From assembly GCA_947628355.1 (NCBI GenBank), contig CANQZO010000120.1, positions 1 to 6,212 of the forward strand: a DNA stretch of 6,212 nucleotides. The letters are read 5' to 3'. Positions 1 through 5,749 of the stretch are shown here, piece after piece. Made by a program: the position numbers and the translations under genes. The notes beneath the pieces are model-generated. The model ran no database searches and was not told the DNA's origin. It worked only from the letters and a program-made list of their open reading frames with translations. This DNA is from Candidatus Gastranaerophilales bacterium (lineage in GTDB: Bacteria; Cyanobacteriota; Vampirovibrionia; Gastranaerophilales; Gastranaerophilaceae). Position 1 is the stretch's first letter. Each line of letters begins with the position of its first letter.

Positions 1-1355
1 CCTCTTGCACGCATTTCCGTAAATGCTTCGTGCCCGGGGGTGTCTATAAATACTATCTTTTTGTCTTTTTTATCTTCCAAATATACCGTATATGCACCGA
101 TTGATTGGGTTATACCGCCTACTTCGGTTGCTACGATTTTATGTTTTGATGCCCTTATTGAATCTAAAAGCGTTGTTTTTCCATGGTCTACATGCCCCAT
201 AATACTTATTACGGGTGCTCTTTGCTCTAATAATGATTCATCTACATCTTTTATTGCTTTTTCTTTTTCTTCTTTTTCAAGCTCTTGCTCGATGTATTCG
301 TTTAAATCTTCTTCTAATACTTCAAGTTCAAAACTTTCACAGATTTTCTTTTGTGTTTCTTCCGATATTACTTCATTTACAGTGGTTAATATTCCCTGCA
401 TCATTAAGTATTTTACTATTTCCGCGGGTGATTTCTTTATTTTATCGGCTAATTCACCTACGGTTAAAGGTTTATTTATTACAACCTGCGTAATAACTTC
501 AGTTTCGCTGTTATCTTTATTCTTTTTCTTATGTTTTTGCGAAATCGTTTTTTCAAGACTTATTAATTCTTGTTCTTCTTCTTTATTTTTATATTGTTTC
601 TTTTCTTTCGGGCCTTTTTTCTTAAATGAATTAGGTGAAGATTTGCCCTCATATATATCTTGAGGAATTATATGGTGTTGGAGCGGACGTTTATTTATTG
701 AGGGTCTTTCGCTTCTTTCTTTATTTTCGGTACGCTCTAATCTTGGTTTATCAAATTTTTGTCTTGGTTTTTCTCTTTGCTCGGGTCTTTCTGAGCGTAA
801 AGTATTTTGAGCCCTTACGGGAAACTTTCCGCTTCTGTCGCTTCTTTCTCCACGGTCTGATTTTTCGCTTCTCTCTGCTCTATCCCCTCTTTCACCTCTG
901 TCTGTTTTTTCGGCTTCCTGCTGTCTTTGTTTATTTGCAAGTGCCATTTCTTGTCTTTTTTTCTGACTGTTGCGATTGTTGTATTCAAGTAATGACCTTA
1001 TTGTCGAAGGTTCATTTTGCTTTTTTTCTTCTGTTTTTTCTTTTTCTGCTGATTTTACTTCTTCTTTTTTTGTTTCGGCATGTTCTGTTGTTTTTGTTGT
1101 TGTTTCTTCTTTTTTTTCTTCGGCTGTACTTGTTTTTGGCTTTTTTATTATAAATGCTTTCGGTTTTTTTGTATTTTCCTGCTCACTGCTTTTATTTAAT
1201 GATGCTTTTATTTTTTCTATTTGTGCAGGCATTAAGTTACTTGAATGTGATTTTACTTTTATCCCTAATTTGCTGTCTAAATACTCAATGAATTCTTTAT
1301 TATTCATTTCGTATTCTTTAGCAAGTTCATATACTCTTTTTGTTTCAACAGTCAT
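1..1355 (-). CDS. infB: Translation initiation factor IF-2, N-terminal part (3' end outside window)
   Basis: IF2 is the GTPase that brings fMet-tRNA to the 30S subunit and promotes 70S joining. The window holds about 451 codons from ATG 1353-1355 and runs open off the left edge, so domains after the early G domain are missing. An IF2_N domain lies at residues 6-55 (VYELAKEYEMNNKEF). A long Lys/Glu-rich, then Arg/Ser/Asp-rich linker follows to about 290, with DRGER-like repeats near 150-178. A second IF2_N-like domain spans about 291-342 (NKPLTVGELADKIKK). The GTPase P-loop GHVDHGKT is at 387-394 and the G3 motif DTPGHEAFT starts at 438. All are in one frame, with no sign of a frameshift. Start choice rests on the N-terminal domain beginning right after Met, and on GGGAA six bases upstream (1362-1366). 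It follows ylxR after 46 nt and may have its own promoter as well as read-through. Confidence 0.97.
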   Translation of the reverse strand, partial: MTVETKRVYELAKEYEMNNKEFIEYLDSKLGIKVKSHSSNLMPAQIEKIKASLNKSSEQENTKKPKAFIIKKPKTSTAEEKKEETTTKTTEHAETKKEEVKSAEKEKTEEKKQNEPSTIRSLLEYNNRNSQKKRQEMALANKQRQQEAEKTDRGERGDRAERSEKSDRGERSDRSGKFPVRAQNTLRSERPEQREKPRQKFDKPRLERTENKERSERPSINKRPLQHHIIPQDIYEGKSSPNSFKKKGPKEKKQYKNKEEEQELISLEKTISQKHKKKNKDNSETEVITQVVINKPLTVGELADKIKKSPAEIVKYLMMQGILTTVNEVISEETQKKICESFELEVLEEDLNEYIEQELEKEEKEKAIKDVDESLLEQRAPVISIMGHVDHGKTTLLDSIRASKHKIVATEVGGITQSIGAYTVYLEDKKDKKIVFIDTPGHEAFTEMRAR

Positions 1356-1382
1356 TATTGTTTCCCGTTTATATTTATCTAT

Positions 1383-1412
1383 ATTATAGTTGTATCACAA
1401 TTTACTTTTGAA
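1383..1412 (-). promoter_or_regulatory. Candidate promoter for infB
   Basis: Read on the minus strand, a perfect TATAAT (1388 to 1383) is preceded by TTCAAA (1412 to 1407; 4 of 6 matches to TTGACA) at 18-bp spacing. Initiation would fall near 1376, leaving a leader of roughly 20 nt before the infB ATG. The -35 lies inside the ylxR 3' end and inside the inverted repeat at 1397-1421. In DNA this AT-rich a chance TATAAT is common, so this is only a candidate; its place in the one true intergenic gap is the main support. Confidence 0.3.
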
Positions 1413-1421
1413 GTAAATTGT
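1397..1421 (-). repeat. Perfect inverted repeat (11-bp arms, 3-nt loop) over the ylxR stop codon
   Basis: The arms are ACAATTTACTT and AAGTAAATTGT, separated by CAA on the minus strand, and every arm base pairs. The repeat encodes the last codons of ylxR, and the TAA stop (1402-1404) lies in the downstream arm. No U-tract follows on either strand, so it is not a standard Rho-independent terminator. It could be an mRNA hairpin that tunes ylxR/infB expression or protects a 3' end, or a dyad operator overlapping the candidate -35. The structure is certain; any function is inferred. Confidence 0.5.
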
Positions 1422-1668
1422 ACAGTGCTTCCTTAATATTTTCACCTATTTTGACTTTTTTAACCGCCTTTTTTTCATTGATTTTTAATGCTTTTTCTAT
1501 ACAATTATTCTCTTTACATATATATACACTTCTGCCTTGAATTTTATTATCCGTATTTAATTTTGCTTCTTTGCTTTTATAATCTTGAGTTATTCTTATT
1601 AATTCATTTTTTTCTTTTAATTCACCGCAGATTATGCACTGTCGTTTATTTCTCTTTTCCGATTTCAT
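1402..1668 (-). CDS. ylxR: YlxR family (DUF448) RNA-binding protein
   Basis: This 88-residue basic protein belongs to the small YlxR family, usually encoded between nusA and infB. Family members are described as nucleic-acid binding and linked to the translation/transcription machinery; the exact role is unsettled. Visible family marks are the N-terminal RQCIICGELKEKNELIRI (residues 9-26), then GRSVYIC at 45-51, and a Lys-rich C-terminal helix. Four cysteines sit as C11-x2-C14 and C51-x4-C56, a pattern that could bind metal, though this is not shown. The ATG at 1666-1668 is the only methionine near the N-terminus and gives the usual short lead into the Cys motif. It overlaps the end of the PurD-like gene by 23 nt, and there is no strong Shine-Dalgarno site (only GTGAG eight bases upstream), so translational coupling is likely. 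infB follows, as is typical, but the gene before it is not nusA. Confidence 0.93.
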   Translation of the reverse strand: MKSEKRNKRQCIICGELKEKNELIRITQDYKSKEAKLNTDNKIQGRSVYICKENNCIEKALKINEKKAVKKVKIGENIKEALYNLLQK

Positions 1669-2758
1669 TATATAAACTCACTTTTTCTTTAGCGTAATTT
1701 AAGGTTGAAGCTGTTGAGGTTATTATATATTCACTGTCATTTTCAGTAATAATTAAATCTTCTTCTTTTTCCAATTCCCGCATTGTTTCGTCATTTTTTG
1801 GCAGGATTGTTGTGTATGAATAATTTTCGCTTAATTTTATATAGCTGTAATCATCAGCAAGACTTCCCGTTGAGGTTTCATACAATATATTTATTAAATT
1901 TTCGTCTAAGAGTGATAAAAATACCTGCAGGTCATTTCCCTCAAAGCCGTTATATATTTCAAGTACATTAATACTTTCTTTATTTAATATTATTTTTATC
2001 CCCATAATCCCCGTATAATTATCGGAATACTTGGTTATATCATCTAACAGCGGATATATTACCGTGTTTAATAAATTTTTATATGTTTCCTCCGATATTT
2101 TATTGCTCGGGGCAGTTATTGTTTTTTCGTCTTCATCCTTTTCAATGCTTATAAGCGGATATGCGTTATATCCGTCAGTTATAAAGTATACGTATAAAGG
2201 ATTTTCGTCCAAATAGTTTTCAATGATTATTTTTTCTTCATCATTTTCAAATAGGTTTTGTATCCATTCTTTTGCTTTTGAAAAATTGTTAACTTTTTTT
2301 ATTTTTCGCTCAAATAACGTGAAATCATTACTTATTAAAAGCGGGAATTTCGCATTTCTTGCATAATCTATTGCCAGATTTTCCCTGTCAAATATTCCGA
2401 ATTTAGGTGTATTTATTTTTAATTTATACAGAATTTTCTTTGCTATGGAATTAAAATAAGTAATTCTTGCGGATTCTGACAACGGAGCGAAGATTAATAA
2501 ACCCTCTTTTTTAAATTCGTCCGCTATTGAATTTATTATTGCGAGTTTTGAAAACGCTATGGTAAAATCTATTCCGTTATATTTTGCGAAATCTGTAAGC
2601 TCGTTTATATTGTTTTCACGTATATTTATGCCTGTGTAAATTTCGGGTGAGCTGTTGTCATCCGTGGTGAGATATATATCATGCGAACTGTTTTCCAGTT
2701 TTATATACTTTGCAAGTAATATCGCATTTATGTCAGAACCTATTATTAATATTTTCAT
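1646..2758 (-). CDS. Divergent PurD-like ATP-grasp protein, probably lacking GAR synthetase activity
   Basis: The 370-residue protein resembles phosphoribosylamine-glycine ligase (PurD) along its whole length but is shorter than the usual 420-430. The N domain is clearest: MKILIIGS at 1-8 and GIDFTIAFSKLAI at 62-74, ending in GLLIFAP at 86-92. An ATP-grasp part follows, with IIIENYLDENPLYVYF at 177-192 (PurD: VIEEFLDGEE). Further on are YTGIMGIKI at 248-256 and VLEIYNGFEGNDLQVFL at 265-281 (PurD: VIEFNARFGDPETQ). A PurD C-domain-like end lies near 340-365. Expected functional motifs are gone: GGREHA reads SDINAI, VGPEAPLV reads AFSKLAII, the K-DG-AAGKG nucleotide loop is absent, the HKR/TGGMGAY segment is missing, and the metal-ligand Asn and following Arg are replaced. 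ATG overlaps the aroH stop as ATGA with no strong Shine-Dalgarno site, indicating coupling. Homology is likely; function is unknown, possibly regulatory or binding a different ligand. Confidence 0.75.
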   Translation of the reverse strand: MKILIIGSDINAILLAKYIKLENSSHDIYLTTDDNSSPEIYTGINIRENNINELTDFAKYNGIDFTIAFSKLAIINSIADEFKKEGLLIFAPLSESARITYFNSIAKKILYKLKINTPKFGIFDRENLAIDYARNAKFPLLISNDFTLFERKIKKVNNFSKAKEWIQNLFENDEEKIIIENYLDENPLYVYFITDGYNAYPLISIEKDEDEKTITAPSNKISEETYKNLLNTVIYPLLDDITKYSDNYTGIMGIKIILNKESINVLEIYNGFEGNDLQVFLSLLDENLINILYETSTGSLADDYSYIKLSENYSYTTILPKNDETMRELEKEEDLIITENDSEYIITSTASTLNYAKEKVSLYNEIGKEK

Positions 2759-3126
2759 TTATTTGTTAAATCTTTTCTTAGTACCTGTGCACCTTTTAAA
2801 TATACGTGATTTATATCTTTTTGATTGGCTTCCGTGTTTACGGTTATAAGTATTCTTATACACTTTGGAAGCGAACCTTTAATATCAAGTTCGCTAAAGC
2901 ACATCATCGGAACATACTGCCATTCTTTAAAATGTTCGCGGGCAAATTTTGCGGGATATGCGCAGTCTAAATCTTTTGTCATTGAAAATACGGCGCTTAC
3001 TATATCGCTTGGATTTATATTATTTCTTTTATTGATTTCATTAATTAATTCAATTACCGCTTCTTTTACACTTTCTGCCGTGTTTTCTTCAGCCGTTATT
3101 GCGCCTCTTATTCCTCTTTGAAGCAT
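2755..3126 (-). CDS. aroH: Chorismate mutase, AroH class (monofunctional)
   Basis: This 123-residue enzyme converts chorismate to prephenate, the branch to phenylalanine and tyrosine, in the cytoplasm. It matches the Bacillus subtilis AroH trimer type rather than the helical AroQ type, and its length is normal for the class. Visible family segments are RGIRGAITAEENT at 4-16, YPAKFAREHFKEWQYVP at 57-73, CFSELDIKGSLPKCIR at 76-91 and HVYLKGAQVLRKDL at 107-120. Residues matching the known active site are present: Arg7, Tyr57 (Phe in B. subtilis), Arg63, Cys76, Glu79, Arg91, Tyr109 and Arg117. The enzyme should therefore be active. ATG 3124-3126 lies one base after the fmt stop and has AGGAG six bases upstream, inside the end of fmt. 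The stop overlaps the next gene by 4 nt. No other aromatic amino acid gene is in the window. Confidence 0.95.
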   Translation of the reverse strand: MLQRGIRGAITAEENTAESVKEAVIELINEINKRNNINPSDIVSAVFSMTKDLDCAYPAKFAREHFKEWQYVPMMCFSELDIKGSLPKCIRILITVNTEANQKDINHVYLKGAQVLRKDLTNK

Positions 3127-3127
3127 T

Positions 3128-4069
3128 TTATTCTCCTATTTTTTGTCCGATTTTAAGTTTCGCCCCGTTTGCATAGTCGCGGGCATTCATTATCCCTTTG
3201 CTTTCGGGTTTTACTTTTGTTATCAGCAAACTGCCTTGTGAACAGCTTATTTCAATTCCGTCTTTGCTTATCGAAGTTATTACTCCGCTGTCATTTGCGC
3301 TTTTTTGTTCGATTATTCTTGTTTCAATTATTTTAATCATTTTTCCGTTTATAAATGTGTATGCGGTAGGAAAATCTACCATTGAGCGAACTTGATTGTG
3401 GATTTGCAATGAAGTGTTTGCCCAATTTATTAGTCCGTCTTGTTTCGTGAATTTTTTTGCAATACATACGCCCTGTTCGCACTGCTTTTTAGGGGTTAAT
3501 TTGCCCGAATACAAGCCTTTTATTGTGGAACAAATTAACTCCGGAGATTTTTCGCTTATTATTTCTTTTAATTCAACATCCGTCATATTTTCATCAATCG
3601 GGATTTCAAGTGTTTCACAGATATCGCCCGCATCAAGCTCTAAAACGGTAAGCATTGTAGTTATGCCTGTTTTTTTCTCTCCGTCAAATATACATCTTTG
3701 TATGGGATTTGCGCCCCTGTATTTCGGCAGTAAAGACGCATGAAGATTAATTGTTGCTATTTTGGGTATATCAAGAACTTCTTGGGATAATATCTGCCCA
3801 AATGCGTACGTTATAAAAAAATCAGCATTCATTGATTTTAATTTATCTATCAGCTCTTTATCTTTGCTTATTTTTTCTGTTTGGATACATAAAATGTTAT
3901 TTTCCAATGCGCAAACTTTTACGGGAGGCGGTGTTAATTTGTTGCCTCTGCCTTTTGGTCTGTCGGGCTGAGTTACTACGGCCGTAAGCTCTATTTCATT
4001 ATTTTTTATTAATTCATTAAGACTTTTTACCGCTATTTCGGGAGTCCCCATAAATACTGCTTTTATCAA
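3128..4069 (-). CDS. fmt: Methionyl-tRNA formyltransferase
   Basis: Fmt transfers a formyl group from 10-formyl-THF to Met-tRNA(fMet), making the initiator used by IF2. The 313 residues match normal family length. The formyltransferase core spans about 1-190: FMGTPEIAV at 6-14, the PDRPKGRGNKLTPPPVK loop at 35-51, NLHASLLPKYRGANPIQ at 108-124, and LDAGDI at 145-150. The catalytic triad Asn108, His110 and Asp146 is intact. A C-terminal tRNA-binding domain follows from about 205 (KQDGLINWANTSLQIHNQVR at 210-229). The start is TTG at 4067-4069. The first ATG is codon 7 and would remove the first core strand, and an in-frame stop lies two codons upstream of TTG. The TTG overlaps the def stop as TTGA, with AGAGGAG eight bases upstream, in line with the common def-fmt pairing. 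Confidence 0.96.
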   Translation of the reverse strand: MIKAVFMGTPEIAVKSLNELIKNNEIELTAVVTQPDRPKGRGNKLTPPPVKVCALENNILCIQTEKISKDKELIDKLKSMNADFFITYAFGQILSQEVLDIPKIATINLHASLLPKYRGANPIQRCIFDGEKKTGITTMLTVLELDAGDICETLEIPIDENMTDVELKEIISEKSPELICSTIKGLYSGKLTPKKQCEQGVCIAKKFTKQDGLINWANTSLQIHNQVRSMVDFPTAYTFINGKMIKIIETRIIEQKSANDSGVITSISKDGIEISCSQGSLLITKVKPESKGIMNARDYANGAKLKIGQKIGE

Positions 4070-4653
4070 TCCTTAGGCTCCTCTTTCTGCGGATTTTTTT
4101 GAATTTCATCTTCTAATTCTTTTTCATCAAGCAGATAATCAGCCTCGATAGGATTTAATCCTTTTTCCGTCAGTACTTTGTCCGCTTCAAAACGATTTCT
4201 GCAATGGTCTATAAAAAGTATTCCGTCTAAATGGTCAAATTCATGCTGAATTGCTCTTGCAAGCAGTGAGCCGTCTTTGGCTTCCAATATAAATGGTTTG
4301 CCTTTTATATCGGTAGCTTTTACTTTTACATACTTATATCTTCTTACATTTGTATAAGCGTCGGGAAAACTTAAACATCCCTCATAAGAGTTTATTGCCC
4401 CCTCGAGCTTTAATATTTTCGGGTTAATAAATGTTATCGGATTCATTGTCTTGGGGTCCGTACCTGTATCTATTACAAATATTCTTAAATTTTCACCGAT
4501 TTGAGGCGCCGCTAACCCCACTCCGTTTGAGGCATACAATGTATCATATAAATCGTCGACAAGTATCTGCACCTTTTTTGAAATTTTATGAACTTCTTTT
4601 GATTTTTCTCTTAAACTCGGAGTTCCGTATTTTACTATCTTCCTTACCGTCAT
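4066..4653 (-). CDS. def: Peptide deformylase
   Basis: Def is the metallohydrolase that removes the N-formyl group from nascent proteins at the ribosome, the step opposite to Fmt. All three family motifs are present: GVGLAAPQIG at 44-53, EGCLS at 91-95 and QHEFDHLDG at 136-144. Metal ligands would be Cys93, His137 and His141, with Glu138 as catalytic base, so the enzyme should be active. At 195 residues it is slightly long because of a highly acidic/basic tail (about 155-195, ending KEEPKD); the codons of that tail carry the Shine-Dalgarno site for fmt. ATG 4651-4653 overlaps the stop of the upstream transferase gene by one base (TAATG), with AAGGA nine bases upstream. Both neighbour junctions suggest coupled translation. 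Confidence 0.97.
   Translation of the reverse strand: MTVRKIVKYGTPSLREKSKEVHKISKKVQILVDDLYDTLYASNGVGLAAPQIGENLRIFVIDTGTDPKTMNPITFINPKILKLEGAINSYEGCLSFPDAYTNVRRYKYVKVKATDIKGKPFILEAKDGSLLARAIQHEFDHLDGILFIDHCRNRFEADKVLTEKGLNPIEADYLLDEKELEDEIQKNPQKEEPKD
4078..4084 (-). promoter_or_regulatory. Shine-Dalgarno site for the TTG start of fmt
   Basis: AGAGGAG lies within the last codons of def, eight bases upstream of the TTG. It supports TTG as the start of fmt. A second match, AAGGA (4070-4074), directly abuts the TTG and is too close to be used for it. Confidence 0.7.
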
Positions 4654-5747
4654 TAATTTGTATCCTTATTCTTATATTCCTCTGTTTTTAGAGCTTCTTC
4701 GCCGTTATCTACTATTTTTGCGTGAGTATTTAATATAATCATCACTGTTGATATTATAACAGCATATAAAAAGTATTTTGTAGTATCCGATGCCGCTATA
4801 TATGTTGCAAGCCAGCCCATTATTATTGAAAATACTACAAGCACAAGTACAGCTTTGTTTTGAGATAATCCAAAGTTTAAAAGTTTATGATGAATATGCT
4901 CTGCGTCGGCAACAAATGGTGATGTTCCTTTTAATATTCGTCTTAACGATGAAAAAGTTATATCAATTATAGGTACGGCAAGTATTATTAAAGGTAAGTA
5001 CATTTTTATATCGGCAGTTTTCATTGAATACATTATTGATAATGTGGCAAGCAGAAAACCTCCGAATAATGCACCGGAATCGCCCATAAATATTTTTGCC
5101 GGATGAAAATTATATGTTAAAAATCCAAGCATGGAGCCTGCGAGTATAAATGCAATTAAACTGCTGACTGCGTCTGACGGCACTAATGCTACAGCCATTA
5201 AACCAAGTGTTACCGAGCTTATGGTTATTACACTTCCCGCCAGACCGTCTACTCCGTCTATAAAGTTTACCGCATTACTTATTCCCGTTATCCAGCCGAT
5301 TGTTAATATGTATGACACAATCGGATGAAGTTCTATTAACCCCGCAAAAGGTACAAATACTGACGTTATTTTTACTCCGAGGCAAAATACTATTGTTGCT
5401 ATGGAAATTTGCAATGTAAACTTAAATTTTGCGCTTAAACCGTATACATCATCAACAAGCCCCAGTAAAAACATTAACGAACTTCCGAGCAATAACCCCG
5501 ATAATAAAGAACGATGAGGATAGTAGCTTAATATTATTAATGCTAAAAATGAAAGCATACTGCAAGCCCATATTGCTGCTCCGCCGAGTCTCGGAATAGG
5601 ATGAGAATGAATTTTCCTTGCATCCGGCTTATCCATTAAGCCTTGTTTCTCGGAAAAAGTTATTACCAGCGGTATTAAAAATAATCCGAGAATAAACGCA
5701 ATTACCGTTCCTATTATATTTGCTTCCGATAATTGAAGAACTGTCAT
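4653..5747 (-). CDS. Undecaprenyl-phosphate sugar-1-phosphate transferase (TagO/WecA family)
   Basis: This 364-residue integral membrane enzyme of the MraY/WecA/TagO superfamily would move a sugar-1-phosphate, most likely GlcNAc-1-P from UDP-GlcNAc, to undecaprenyl phosphate on the cytoplasmic face. That step starts synthesis of a cell-surface glycan (teichoic acid-like, O-antigen-like or capsule). About ten to eleven hydrophobic segments are visible. Family motifs are in order: DKPDARKIHSHPIPRLGG at 39-56, LVDDVYGLSAKFK at 97-109 with the Asp99-Asp100 pair, NFIDGVDGLAG at 161-171, FHPAKIFMGDSG at 214-225, and the sugar-recognition loop with HIHHKLLNFG at 284-293. The HIHH loop favours WecA/TagO over MraY. 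A charged tail of about 20 residues ends the protein. ATG 5745-5747 is 2 nt after glyA, with GAGGA six bases upstream. No glycan-assembly partners are in the window, so the final polymer and exact sugar cannot be told. Confidence 0.93.
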   Translation of the reverse strand: MTVLQLSEANIIGTVIAFILGLFLIPLVITFSEKQGLMDKPDARKIHSHPIPRLGGAAIWACSMLSFLALIILSYYPHRSLLSGLLLGSSLMFLLGLVDDVYGLSAKFKFTLQISIATIVFCLGVKITSVFVPFAGLIELHPIVSYILTIGWITGISNAVNFIDGVDGLAGSVITISSVTLGLMAVALVPSDAVSSLIAFILAGSMLGFLTYNFHPAKIFMGDSGALFGGFLLATLSIMYSMKTADIKMYLPLIILAVPIIDITFSSLRRILKGTSPFVADAEHIHHKLLNFGLSQNKAVLVLVVFSIIMGWLATYIAASDTTKYFLYAVIISTVMIILNTHAKIVDNGEEALKTEEYKNKDTN

Positions 5748-5749
5748 AA

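Noticed and set aside
40..1389. Three long plus-strand open frames (40-663, 635-1153, 970-1389)
   Set aside because: They lie antisense to infB. Their Phe/Leu/Ser-rich content is what the purine-rich Lys/Glu codons of the IF2 linker give when read backwards. They resemble no protein family, while infB motifs are clear on the minus strand.
1397..1421. The inverted repeat read as a Rho-independent terminator
   Set aside because: The stem is AT-rich and no run of T follows it on either strand, so only a generic hairpin or dyad is claimed.
2156..2174. A 7-bp inverted repeat with a 5-nt loop (cggatat / atatccg)
   Set aside because: It is wholly inside the PurD-like coding region, where it encodes a GYNAYP stretch. 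Short repeats like this are expected by chance in AT-rich DNA.
1646..2758. Calling this gene a normal purD
   Set aside because: Overall similarity is real, but the nucleotide, substrate and metal motifs are missing, so the enzyme name would mislead.
4049..4051. ATG codon 7 as the start of fmt
   Set aside because: It would delete the first strand that precedes FMGTP in the Fmt core; the upstream TTG has a well-placed Shine-Dalgarno site.
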